DNA from: Cupriavidus sp. UYMMa02A
Lineage (GTDB): Bacteria > Pseudomonadota > Gammaproteobacteria > Burkholderiales > Burkholderiaceae
Reading direction: 5' to 3'
DNA: 64,000 nucleotides
Assembly: GCA_001725945.1 (NCBI GenBank)
Contig: LRMT01000022.1
Coordinates: 1 to 64,000, forward strand
The notes below the pieces were generated by a model. That model worked only from the letters and a program-made list of their open reading frames with translations. It ran no database searches and was not told the origin of the DNA. Of the stretch, positions 1 through 9,665 are shown piece by piece; positions within the stretch are counted from its first letter, which is position 1, and every line of letters begins with the position of its first letter. The position numbers and the translations under genes were made by a program.

Positions 1-2
1 GC

Positions 3-272
3 GAGGCGAAACAGTTCCCTTCAGGCGCGTACTTCATAATTGCCGCACGTTCGCTGGGGCTCGACTGCGGGCCGATGTCCGGCTTCGATAATGCCAAGGT
101 CGATCACGAATTCTTTCCTGCGGACCCGAAGGAGAATGCCTTTCAGCTCGAGTATTTCCCGGACAGCCATGTGAAATCGAACTTCCTGTGCAATCTGGGC
201 TATGGCGACCCAGCCAAGCTGTTTCCGCGCAGCCCGCGCCTGGAGTTCGACGAGGCATGCAAATTGCTCTGA
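3..272 (+). CDS. rutE: RutE-like malonic semialdehyde reductase (nitroreductase family), 3' part only
   Basis: C-terminal 89 residues of a flavin-dependent nitroreductase-fold enzyme; the gene starts before the window. The frame is open from base 3 to the TGA at 270-272. The stretch [17 protein letters not shown] followed by [16 protein letters not shown] and [12 protein letters not shown] is characteristic of the RutE/HadB-like subgroup, which reduces malonic semialdehyde to 3-hydroxypropanoate with NAD(P)H in pyrimidine breakdown. No other rut gene lies in the window, so the pathway role is inferred from family only. Frame is clean over the visible part. Confidence 0.8.
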   Translation, partial: EAKQFPSGAYFIIAARSLGLDCGPMSGFDNAKVDHEFFPADPKENAFQLEYFPDSHVKSNFLCNLGYGDPAKLFPRSPRLEFDEACKLL

Positions 273-510
273 AGAGGTCATATCGTAAGCTTGGCGCGCG
301 AACGCACCACCGCGGTTGAGTCGGTTCACCAAGCATCAACGCCCTTGGCCGGGTGATGCGCCGTGCGCGGGTTGACCTATGGCTCTTCCCGGCCCATCTA
401 CGGACGTTGGGCCACGCTTTCGCGCGGACGTTCAACGTCGGCTCCGCCCCAGAAAACCGACCTTCGAGCGCAGATCATGTCAGTCGTGAAGTCGAAATTC
501 TTCGTGGCAT

Positions 511-969
511 TCAGCGTGTACCTGCTTCACCGGTCAGCAGGTTGACACGTGCGATGTTCATCTCGATGATCGCCTCGAATGCTGCAAGACCGCCGCCATT
601 GCCGGAGCCATAAGAGGCCAGCACACGGTTGCTCTCTGCATTGCGAAATGCGCGGAAGGCACGCTCTGCCTGGTCAAATGCATGTACAGGACGCATTGCA
701 CGGCTCCCTTGACTGATCTTTTCCAGTTCCACCATACCGGCGCGCACTTTTTTCTCGGCGGCCGCGAGCTCGAATTCTGACTGCCTGACCACTGCGGGAT
801 AACAGTCTCGCTGCTCGTAGGCCGAGGGCTTATCACGGCATTGTTTGTAGAGGGTCGCGGCAGGCTCGCCAGGTAGTGCGGACTGCATCATCATGCAGAG
901 CAGCACTCCAACGAGCGCCACGCTTGGGGACGGGAGCGGGAATACACCGCCTCCCCGGCTGGATTTCAT
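511..969 (-). CDS. Secreted LprI/DUF1311-like protein
   Basis: About 152 residues. A hydrophobic signal sequence (VALVGVLLCMMMQSALPG) is followed by a small domain with paired cysteines (QCRDKPSAYEQRDCY), a basic/acidic helix and a conserved-looking end (FDQAERAFRAFRNAE, then GGLAAFEAIIEMNIARVNLLTG). This is the pattern of the LprI N-terminal/DUF1311 family, some members of which inhibit lysozyme in the periplasm. I chose the ATG at 969, which has AAGGAA seven bases upstream, over an in-frame TTG two codons earlier. It precedes another secreted protein on the same strand. Function beyond the family is not shown. Confidence 0.6.
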   Translation of the reverse strand: MKSSRGGGVFPLPSPSVALVGVLLCMMMQSALPGEPAATLYKQCRDKPSAYEQRDCYPAVVRQSEFELAAAEKKVRAGMVELEKISQGSRAMRPVHAFDQAERAFRAFRNAESNRVLASYGSGNGGGLAAFEAIIEMNIARVNLLTGEAGTR

Positions 970-1181
970 GGGCAATTCCTTGCTGTCAAGGGCGTGTATG
1001 CGTGTACCTTTGCGGGCGTCCTACCTGTCTGCTATCTGGGCTACGCGAATGGCCGATCTTGCCTGGAGCGTCCTAACTGGCGCGGTAGATCCGGCCCAGC
1101 GGCGCGCATTGCTCCTTGGTGCGCGGCATGACAGAGTGCAAGACTCACTTTCTCGAGGGTCCGTGCGATCGGATTCCCCAG

Positions 1182-2091
1182 TCATTGCACGATCTGCTGC
1201 CTTTGATATTCATTGTGTTTCATATCCATGTAGGCATCTCGATCCACTTCGTGCAGTTGGCGCGAATACTGCTCGGTCGCATCGAACCAGTTGGCCAGAC
1301 GCTGATCAACGCGCCTGTTGGGTGGAATGGACAGCGTGCTGAGGTACGCATCGATGGCCAGGTAGTAACGCATCGTGTTGCGCTCTACGAGCCCCCGTAC
1401 TCCACCGATGGATTCGGTTTGTCCGGTCGATGGATCGCGCGCGGTGGTGAAGCCGACCTTGCCACGACCTAGGGTCGCGAGATAGCCTTTCATTGCAATG
1501 CGCCCGGCTATGCCGTAGCTGTACGAGTAGGTCAGATGCAGAAAGGTGCGGCTGCCGGCAATCGAAGTGGCCTCCAGCAAAATGCGGTAGTCCCTAGTGC
1601 TCATCGGGCCGGTATCAGCATCGAGTTTGACCTGAAAGTAACCCGGCTCCGTCGCCACGGCGCGGTAGTTGAATTGCACACGGTAAGTGGACGGAAGTTT
1701 CTCTTCCACCTTTCTGCCCAGGTTCACGGTAAGGCGCGGGATGTTTCCGCTCGCCGACGCATGGCAGTACTTAACGTTCAGGTGCAGAATAAGCACGTCG
1801 CACCAGTGGCGGGACCTGTGCGGGATCGTTGAGCGTGCCGTTGATGCTGGCAAAGGGATAGTCGACCACAGCATAAATATCCCCCGTGAGCGTGGATTCC
1901 GTTTCCGTTGACTTCAGGTATAACTGACGCTGAAACGGATTGTTGCTCAACTGTTCCGTCAAGCTCACGTATTTGTCGCGCAAGCGCGCCGCATTGCCGC
2001 TTTCCCCGGCAAGCAGACCGGGGCGCACGCCGACCAACGCGAGGATCGCGAGGATTAGTCCCACCGCGCGTCGTTTGCCGCTTACTGTCAT
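1182..2091 (-). CDS. Hypothetical secreted protein, frame break near 1800
   Basis: Two overlapping minus-strand frames form one protein of about 300 residues. The first (2091 to about 1800) has a signal sequence (AVGLILAILALVGVRPGLLAGES) and ends LTGDIYAVVDYPFASINGTLNDP. The second continues with CDVLILHLNVKYC, YRVQFNYRAVA, YFQVKLDADTGP and RDYRILLEATSI, alternating patterns typical of beta strands, and finishes at 1182 with a charged helix. One missing base near 1800 would join them. I do not recognise the family. The content suggests a periplasmic or outer-membrane-associated beta-rich protein, but no catalytic motif is visible. Confidence 0.55.
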
Positions 2092-2833
2092 TTGGCAAGT
2101 CCGTGAACATCCAGTTTTTTGCGTTACGGGGAGCGGTTCGCTCGGTCCCCCGCTGGCGTTGAACTCGCCAGCGCAGCGGCGCGTCGCCTAAAGTACTGAA
2201 GGCTTTCCCGCGCCCCAACCGGGCGCGGCCCAAGTCAAACCTTCACGCACAGGCGATCGACAGTGGCGACATTCAATGTACGCCATCCGTTGCGCTGCTG
2301 TTGTGCATAAAGCGGTGAATCGACCGGAGTTGCCGGCCGGGAACCATCGGAAGGATGCTATGGGTGCGGACAGCAAGGGCGCGTGCCGTCGGTCGTCTTC
2401 ACGCCAGCGTACGCGGACGGCTTAGGCTGGCACTGCCCGCGATGCCGTGCGGCGTGGGCCGAGCTAAAACGCAATCGTGCACCCCCCTGGATGCCCGCAA
2501 ACAGGCCTTATCGATTGCCAGTGCATTGTTGATCACTTCGTTCTGCGTGATTCGCATATCGCAACTGCTTTTCTACCCAGCGACGCGCATTGCGCCCGTC
2601 GATGCGCTCGGTCAGGAACCCTTCGGCGTTAATGTTGCATAAACCCTGCTGCCGCGCGGCGAGCCGAATGACGTTTACTCACAACCACGCAGCGCCCCTG
2701 TAACTTTGCCTCGACTGCTGATCGCCAGAGGTGACGTGACGACGTGGATCGACAGGAGCGTGCTGAAGCGGGAGCCAGAGGCTCATGTTGTTGCGTGCCG
2801 TTTGTATAGAGCAATTCAGCTTGCGATTTGAGG
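2092..2833. other. Gene-poor stretch
   Basis: Between the upstream end of the hypothetical secreted protein and the 3' end of the patatin gene. Short open frames exist on both strands but none has a ribosome-binding site with a recognisable protein. Nothing identified. Confidence 0.5.
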
Positions 2834-4104
2834 TTATTTCCGCGCAGTTGCTGCGGCCGGCAAGGCGAACCCAGGAGGTGCCTTAACCCAAGGGTAACCC
2901 TTCAATGCCATGTTATAGCCAGTGTCATAGAGAGCTCGCATGTAATCGGTGTCGAACTCTTCTTTGTGCGGCGCCTTGAAACTCGCCGGGATGAAGGCAA
3001 GATTGAAATCAACGCCGTCGCGCTGCGCAGTGGCATAGATGCGGTAAAGGTCGCCGATGCCCTGGCTGTGAATCAGCGAAGTGACCGCCCGAGCGGCAAT
3101 GCTCATTGTGGAACGCTCAACCTGCGCCCAATCCGTATCGAGTCTGGCGTTGCGGATCACGTAGAGTTTGCGCTCCCGGTTGATGCCGACTGAAGCCGCC
3201 TCGTCCTTGATGCGTATCCCTGCCGGATAGGCAAATACCTGTGCAACGATACCCCCGTCAACGTGCATTTCCTGATAGAGCTTTCCGTCGACTTCGACGT
3301 CGATCATCATCGGCGGGAAGCCGCCGGGGATCGACGCCGACGCCACCATGACTTTTACAAACAGATCCAATGCCTTGGGCCCCCGTAGCTTGCGATCTTG
3401 CCCATGTCCCAGATGATTGCACGCCGTGCATCGAGGTCGGCTGTGGCAACCAACAGCATGCGGCCTTTCGCATACTCCGCGGCAATCTCTTTCAGTAAGT
3501 CCTCGGTCACGGATTTTCGGGTCAACCTTAGCAACGGTGCATTGTCGGCCATCCCGTCGCTCAGCACGCCTGCGAGAAAGCTACGCGGTTCCAATACGTC
3601 TTTTGGGGAGATGGTTGTGTAGACCTCTCTCAGTGTCGCGTCGTACTTCGGCCCGAGGAAAGCAAAAGGTGCGATCAGAGCGCCGGTGCTTATGCCGGTA
3701 ACGAGCTTGAACTCCGGTCGTGTTCCGGTTGCCGTCCACGCATTCAACAGGCCGGCAGCGAATGCACCGTTGTCGCCACCACCCGAAATCGCGAGAAACA
3801 CCGCCGGTGGCATCGGGCCTTTGTGCCCTGCAAGGTAAGCCCGTTCGCGCCTCAGTGCTTGGAAAGCCGCTTCAGTGAATGCTGGAATGTCACTCCCTGC
3901 CGCGTAGCGTACCCCAGGCATGCCAGGAATTTCAGCTTTCGCTGTTAAGTCGGGGGGGACTGCCGGCAGGCGTGCCGGGGTAGTCGAGCACCCCTCCAGG
4001 ATGAGCATGGCAGCGGCGAACAGGCAGAACACAGTGAATTTCAAGTTCACTCGAATGCCGAGACCATCCTGCTGTGGGCCTGCCGCTGCGAACAATCTGC
4101 GCAT
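2834..4104 (-). CDS. Patatin-like phospholipase lipoprotein, frame break near 3380
   Basis: Lipid-acyl hydrolase of the patatin family, probably membrane-anchored. The N-terminus carries a lipoprotein signal (FCLFAAAMLILEGCS). The catalytic elements follow in order: glycine-rich oxyanion loop SGGGDNGAFAAG, nucleophile elbow GISTGA with the serine, and the DGG motif (VDGGIVAQ) supplying the aspartate. The first two lie in one frame (4104 to about 3380) and the third in the next (to 2834); the switch falls at a run of five C on the plus strand (about 3381). Start ATG at 4104 follows AGGAGGGC. Total about 423 residues, normal for the family. With the frame repaired the enzyme would be complete; substrate is unknown. 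Confidence 0.85.
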
Positions 4105-4508
4105 GATTTCGCCCTCCTATCCGTCCTTTGCAAAGACAGTATCCATTGCAGCGAATGCGATCGGGAACAAGCAGCGTGGCGGCACTCGCAACACCCTCAC
4201 GGCCGGTGTGCTCGCGCGGGACTGTCGCCTGATGCGCATGTGTCGTTACTATAGGAAAGCAGTTGGAATGCAAACAAGGCAGGCGCGCAAGCCGCGAGGC
4301 TATCGCCTTCAGCCGATTCGATTCGATTCGTCTAGTCGGTCGGCTCGGTGGTTGACTGCGAATTCGTCTGGCGTCTGATAGCCCAGCGCGCTGTGCGGTC
4401 GGAGGCTGGTTTAGGCAGTCCCGCCGCCGGGTTGCACGGGCCCAGAACGCAGCTAGACTCAAGATGCACGCGCCGCAGATTTGATCACGCGCTCGCAGCG
4501 TGTCCAGC
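4105..4508. other. Intergenic region between divergent genes
   Basis: Holds the upstream regions of the patatin gene (minus) and the lytic transglycosylase (plus). The only visible structure is a perfect short tandem repeat, GATTC three times, at 4315-4330. No gene supported. Confidence 0.5.
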
Positions 4509-6050
4509 ATGCCAGTTGTTCGCCCGCGCTCCTCTCTGGCAGGCCTCCTCCTGCATGGCCTGGTTGGGGCACTGTGTTTCTACGGGCCGGTTGCTGTTGC
4601 GCAGCAGACGACGGCCCCCGCCTCAGCACCGGCGGTGGCCGCCGTCGCGAAGCCACCCGGCAAGGCCGGCGCCACAACGGTGCGGCAACTTAAGCTGGCC
4701 AACAAGCCCTGGAAAGGAGACTTTGACGCGATGCTCGAGCATCGCACCATCGCGTGCTGGTGCCGTACAGCCGCACCCTATATTTTAGCGACAAGGGGCA
4801 CGAACGCGGGCTGACCGCGGAGCTGGTGCGTGATTTCGAACGATACGTGAATCGGAGCTACGCCAGCCGCCTTGGCAACCGGCCGCTGACCATTTACATC
4901 ATCCCAACCACACGCGACCGCCTGCTGCCAGACTTGGAGGCGGGGCTAGGTGACATCGCGGCCGGCAACCTGACCGAAACCGAAGAGCGGCTGAAACTGG
5001 TTGACTTTGCCGCCCCGCGCCACCAGAAGCCAGTGCGTGAACTGGTAGTGACCGGCCCCAGGCGCCGGTGCTGAAGAGCCTCGATGACCTCGCCGGCAAG
5101 ACCGTGCATGTGCGCCGCTCCAGCAGCTATTACGACAGCCTGACCGCACTGAACGACCGGCTGCGCCGTGCTGGCAAGGCGCCAATGAGGTTGGTTCTCC
5201 TACCGGACGCGCTGGAGGATGAGGACGTGCTCGAGATGCTCAATGCCGGCCTGTTGTCAGTCGTCGTGGTAGATGACTGGAAAGCGGCAATGTGGGCGCA
5301 GATCCTGCACAACGTCAAAGTGCACAACAGCCTGACGATCCGCAATGAAGGCTACACCGGGTGGGCGTTCCGCAAGAACAGCCCAGAGTTGCGCAGGGTG
5401 CTCAACGATTTCGATGTGAATTACATGAAGAAGCTGGGTATCGCCGAGTACCGGCTCAAGCTGTACATGCGCCGGATCAAGCAGATCAAGAACAGCACCA
5501 ACGACGCCGAACTCAAGCGCTTCGAGCAGACCCTCCGGCTCTTCGAGAAGTATGGCAAGGACTACAGCTTTGATCCGCTGATGCTGGCGGCTCAGGGCTT
5601 CCAGGAATCAAAGCTCGATCAGACGCGCGCAGCCATGTGGGCGCCATCGGCATCATGCAGATCATGCCGGCTACCGGCAAGGAACTCAACGTAGGCAATA
5701 TCCGCATCGCGGAGCACAACATTCATGCCGGCGCCAAGTACATGGATAAGTTGATGACGAGGTATTTCGCCGATGCACACTTCTCCGATGCCGACCGGCC
5801 GCTGTTCGCCTTTGCCAGCTACAACGCCGGCCCTGGCAACATCGCGACAATGCGCATTGAAGCGGCAGAGCGTGGCCTGGATCCCGACAAGTGGTTCAAC
5901 AATGTGGAGATCGTGGCGGCAGAGGAACTCGGCATCGAGACCACTACCTATGTGCGCAACATCTACAAGTACTACACGGCATACCGTCTGCTGCAGGAGC
6001 GGCAGGCGGCGCGGGAACGTGCAATCAGGCAATTCAAGGCCAGCAATTAA
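4509..6050 (+). CDS. MltF-like membrane-bound lytic transglycosylase, three frame breaks
   Basis: Periplasmic murein-cleaving enzyme with two modules: an extracellular solute-binding-type domain (SBP_bac_3; DIAAGNLTETEERLKLVDFA, then TVHVRRSSSYYDSL) and a C-terminal SLT domain. The SLT hallmark motifs are present: FQESKLDQ with the catalytic glutamate, GAIGIMQIMPATG, and FASYNAGPGNI. The protein is spread over four segments; the joins are near 4751, 5057 and 5633, and each is repaired by one extra C. A signal sequence lies at the N-terminus (SLAGLLLHGLVGALCFYGPVAVAQ). I used the ATG at 4509; an in-frame GTG at 4500 is possible. About 515 residues, as in MltF-type enzymes. Confidence 0.85.
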
Positions 6051-6191
6051 GTGCCAGGTCCAGGAGCCGATCTGCTCAAAAAATGGGGACACCGAAGTGC
6101 CATCCATAACGGCAGGCGGTACGCTTGGAAATTGACGAGGTTATCCCCAGTCGCAGTGGACAACCTGCTTCTGAATTCTGTTGAATACTGC

Positions 6192-6536
6192 TCACAGAAA
6201 GACGCGCCCCCCGGGGGCGTGCGGGGGTGTGAATGAGATCCGAAAGGAATCCCGGGACAGCGTAATGGTTCCGGAATAGGTGGTGCCGTTAGGGCCGAAG
6301 TTGAGGGACGTCGAGCCGATGGAAACGGTACCGGTACCGAGTGGGCTGACGACCTGCCCGTCCCAGGTCAGCCCTTCCGCGTTGCCGTAGCAGACCGCCA
6401 GTGGTGGGGCGGTGGAGGGGCGCGAAGCAATGACTTTCAGCCATCCGAAATGCGCATGCGCCGGGGGCTTGGAATGACGACCGGCGCTTGCCTGCAGGAG
6501 CGATCGACACCGAAGCGGCGGGGCAAGTGGCGCTGA
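6192..6536 (-). pseudogene. Unidentified protein remnant (C-terminal part)
   Basis: An open minus-strand frame without a convincing start. Its end reads [13 protein letters not shown], then [33 protein letters not shown] and a stop at 6192. Strand-like, Ser/Thr/Gly-rich sequence of this kind suggests the end of a secreted or surface protein. It sits directly downstream of the SDR gene. I do not recognise the family and the 5' part appears lost or frameshifted. Confidence 0.35.
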
Positions 6537-7312
6537 TCACGCAGTCGGAACAGTTCCTCCGTCGATAACGTACTCCGTGCCCGTGATTGCGCTGGCCCGC
6601 GCGGAGACGAGGAAACCAATGAGCTCGGCCACCTCCCGGGGCGAGCACGGCCGGCGAGAGGAATGCCGCCGAGCGATTCATGATGATCTTGCGGGCGCCT
6701 TCCGTATCGATGCCGTTCTGCCGGGCGATCTCAGCAACGAGTCCCGCGGCGGCATCCGTCTCGACCCAGCCGGGGGAGACACGCACGACGCGAACGCCCT
6801 TCGGACTGACTTCCTTGGACAAGGCTTTGCTGTAGTTCGACAGGGCAGCCTTGGCGGCAGCATAAGCAATCGTGGCCTCCGGCAACGGTAACTGCCTCTG
6901 GATTGACGTGACGTGGATGATGCGCCCGAGCGCTGCTCGACCATCGATGGCAAAAGCGCGCGATCGATGCGCACCGCCGGGAACAGGTTCAGGCTCAATG
7001 CCTTGTTCCATTCGTCGTCGTCGAGCACGCTGAAGCCACCCGCCGGCGCGGATGAGCCGCCCACGACGTGCACGATTATATCGACGCCGCCGAGCCGTTC
7101 GAGCACGGCGTCGACAATGGTTTTACAGCCCTCGGCCGTCGTGATGTCCGCTCCGACAAACCATCCTTCGGCAAGGTCGTCGGGACGCGAACGCGCGTCG
7201 TAACGACGTTCGCGCCCGCCCTGCAGAGGAGTGCGACAACGGCTTTGCCGACGCCTTTGGTGCCGCCCGTGACGAGCGCCCTAAGCCCCTGAAGTTCGAG
7301 TGCGTCGCTCAT
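6537..7312 (-). CDS. Short-chain dehydrogenase/reductase, several frame breaks
   Basis: NAD(P)-dependent oxidoreductase of the classical SDR family, about 259 residues when joined. Visible elements: cofactor loop [12 protein letters not shown] at the N-terminus, VHVVGGS (the NNAG position), the catalytic serine region [23 protein letters not shown] with Yxxx[12 protein letters not shown], and the tail [16 protein letters not shown] ending at 6537. These lie in different frames; breaks are near 7165, 6940, 6665 and 6635. The last two I worked out are repaired by one added base each (C, then G). Its ATG overlaps the stop of an NTF2-like remnant (ATGA), a common SDR/SnoaL pairing. Substrate unknown. 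Confidence 0.8.
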
Positions 7313-7506
7313 CGGCGGATCTCCAGAGACGCGATCTTGCCCCCGGTCAGGACGAACGTGTAGGTCAGCTCGACCGGGCTACCGGGGAAGGCGCCCGTGA
7401 GCCGTGCGTGCATCGTCACGACGGCGCCGTCCTGGGACACGTCCAACGGTTCGACACTGTACTGGTACTTGCTTTTGCTGTCATATTCATCAGTGATCCT
7501 TCCTGA
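7309..7506 (-). pseudogene. NTF2/SnoaL-like domain remnant (C-terminal 65 residues)
   Basis: An open frame ending at 7309 with strands typical of a cone-shaped NTF2-like domain: YQYSVEPLDVSQDGAVVTMH, RLTGAFPGSPVELTYTF, VLTGGKIASLEI. The stop overlaps the ATG of the SDR gene by ATGA, so the two were translationally coupled. Upstream an in-frame TGA stops the frame and no start codon is found, so the N-terminal half is missing or out of frame. NTF2-like proteins beside SDRs usually act on small polyketide-like or hydroxy substrates; here that is inference. Confidence 0.6.
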
Positions 7507-7641
7507 ACGTCAGCGTTCATATGTCCCGCGGTTGTTCTTGACACTGTGGGCGCGCAAGGCGCCCCGGGGTGATTTATCCGGCTAGGCCCTTGTTAGGGTT
7601 GATCAGGTACTTCTCCCTAGAGCGTCTCGCGTTCGTAAGAG

Positions 7642-7944
7642 TCAAGATGCCGCCGACTGCAAAAGTTCCTCGACGCCAGGCTGCTCTTTCGTCCGGCTTT
7701 GACTAGTTTTGTTGACGTAGCCTTCCGGAGCGCACTCGCTTGGCATAACGCCTTGGTTGCGAAGGTGGGCCGCGACCATCTCGCACCATTTGAGCAACTG
7801 GTGCTTATCAAGGTCCGCGACCACGTCTTCACCGAAAAGATTCGAAAGCTCAAGCGCGACGCCTGAAAATTCGGCGCCGTCATCTCGAATGGTCAATACC
7901 CCGTCACCATCTTGGTCGCACATCTCAATCCTTGTGGCAGACAT
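7642..7944 (-). CDS. Small protein with an EF-hand-like DxDGDG loop
   Basis: About 100 residues. Near the start, CDQDGDGVLTIRDDGAEF has the spacing of a calcium-binding EF-hand loop (Asp at 1, 3, 5, Ile at 8, acidic at the end). The rest is helical and charged (VALELSNLFGEDVVADLDKHQLLKWCEMVAAHL) with a polar tail. The start at 7944 was chosen because AGGAGGTG lies six bases upstream; ATGs at 7950 and 7986 are too close to, or far from, that site. No signal sequence, so probably cytoplasmic. I do not recognise a named family. It stands alone between the NTF2/SDR genes and the NuoF-like gene. Confidence 0.6.
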   Translation of the reverse strand: MSATRIEMCDQDGDGVLTIRDDGAEFSGVALELSNLFGEDVVADLDKHQLLKWCEMVAAHLRNQGVMPSECAPEGYVNKTSQSRTKEQPGVEELLQSAAS

Positions 7945-8335
7945 ATCCATCACCTCCTGAAGCTTCGTAACCGTCATATCGAGCACGCCCTGCCTTGTCG
8001 GTCGCTTGGCCAGCGTATCTATGCTAGAAGATCAACTTCCCTGCCACCAAGGGGGTCGGCCGATTCCCTGCCGTTCGCTCAGGACTCAGCAACGGCGATC
8101 GCCAGCTGCGGATTCAACCGGTGGGCGGATTCACTGTGTTCCCAAAGAACGTGGGCGTGAATCGCGGGCGCACGACGCCGAGCCGCTCGGATAGCAGCGA
8201 GCGCAGGTGCCTGTATCGAGGTCCGCAGTCAATTCCCCAATCTGTCGAGCAGCTCATGTCTTATGTGGTAGAGGCTGCCATGGCCAAGGAATCCCGCAAT
8301 TGCCACATGCGACCGCCTTGCGTGTCGAGCCACCC
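7945..8335. other. Gene-poor stretch
   Basis: About 390 bases between the small EF-hand-like gene and the 3' end of the NuoF-like gene. No frame with a plausible ribosome-binding site or recognisable protein, and no terminator-like hairpin with a T run. Confidence 0.5.
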
Positions 8336-9665
8336 CTACGCGGTCAATAACGCCTCGTACTCTTCCCGGAACTGATGTAGCGAACTGTCCACCACCGTCA
8401 CGGCGCCGTCGATCAGGCCGCAACGCCCGCTGCCGGGCAGGAGGCGGCACAGATTTTCCAGCGCTTCCAGGTCCGCGCGCACGCCGCGGCCCGTATCGAT
8501 CCGGTTGAGCAGGCGCATCAACTGGAAGGTCCCGCCCTTGCAAGGCGGCACTGGCCGCACGACCCCTGTGCGAAGAAACTCACGTACTCGGCCACCTTGC
8601 GTACGATGCTGGTCCCTTCCGAGACCACGATCATGGCCCCTGTCCCCAGCCGCGAACGCCGCTGCCGGACCGAGTCGAAGTCGAGCGCCACGTCCAGGTC
8701 GCGCTTCGTCAGCAGGGTATTGGACGGGCCGCCCGTGAACACCGCCTTGAACTCCTTGCCCTGCAACATCCCGCCGCCGTGCCGGAAAACCAGTGTCTCC
8801 AGGCTGGTGCCCATCGGCAACTCATATAGGCCGGGGCGCAGGACATCGCCAGACAAAGAGTACAGCTTGGTACCCGCGGCATTGCCGATCCCCAGGTCGC
8901 GATACCACTGAGCCCCGCGGCGAAGGATGCCAGGCACGTGCGCCAGCGTCTCGGTGTTGTTCACGACCGTCGGCGCGCCGTGCACGCCTTGTTGTGCAGG
9001 GAACGGCGGCTTGCGGCGCGGGAACGGAAATCCGCCCTCGACGCTCGCGATCACTGCGGTTTCCTCGCCGCCGATATACAGCCCCGAACTGGGCACCACA
9101 CTCAGCGATACCGGTCCGCCGACCAGCCTTGCAAGCTCGGTGAACAGCGCATGGGTGTGCCATTGCTGCAAGGCTCGCGCGCCATCGCCAGCGACAGTGC
9201 TGATGGGGATTGACGTACAACACCACATGGTTGGCCCGGGTGGCGGCGGCGATCAACGCGCCCTCGATCACCTGGTGGGGCGTATGTTCCAGCAGGAAGC
9301 GATCCTTGAAGTTCCGGGCTCGTCCTCGTTGCCATTGCAGACGATGTACTTGTCGCCATCGGGCGCGGCGGCCACCGGCGCCCATTTGCGATGCGTGGCG
9401 AAACCTGCGCCGCCCATGCCGCGCAGATCCGCCTGCTCGATGATCGCAAGGATGCGCCCGGATCGCGCAGTGCCGTGGCCAGGCCTTCTCCGCCGCCGCA
9501 TGCAAGCCACGCCTCCAGGTCCGCGCCGACCCGGATGTCCTGGTTGAGCAGAACGTGGTTCAGGGTATCCATCTCGCGCTCCGTGGGCCGTTCACCGCGT
9601 GCCCCCAACCGCCCGGCCGCGGCGCCGGCATTCAACCCGGCATCGATGCGCAAGTCGAAATGAGC
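8336..9665 (-). CDS. NuoF-like NADH-binding FMN/iron-sulfur subunit, four frame breaks
   Basis: Flavoprotein of the 51-kDa (NuoF/HoxF/FdsB) family that oxidises NAD(P)H through FMN and a [4Fe-4S] cluster. Motifs in order: LRGMGGAGFATHRKW and CNGNEDEPGT (NADH/FMN site), GLYIGGEETAVIASVEGG, GAPTVVNNTETLAHV, and the cluster motif SCGQC-PPCKGGT with a later cysteine (LCRLLPGSGRC). Breaks are near 9480, 9320, 9205 and 8545; the first is repaired by one added base. About 440 residues. The 5' boundary is uncertain: the frame around AHFDLRIDAGLN runs on from the FrdA-like gene without a visible stop, so start and the upstream gene's end are placed near 9665. Last gene of a three-gene set with FrdB- and FrdA-like genes. 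Confidence 0.8.

Noticed and set aside
4315..4330. GATTC tandem repeat as a regulatory or CRISPR-like element
   Set aside because: Only three 5-base units; too short to mean more than slippage.
6202..6220. GC-only palindrome (CGCCCCC/GGGGGCG) as a terminator
   Set aside because: No T run on either strand, so it does not meet the usual terminator form.
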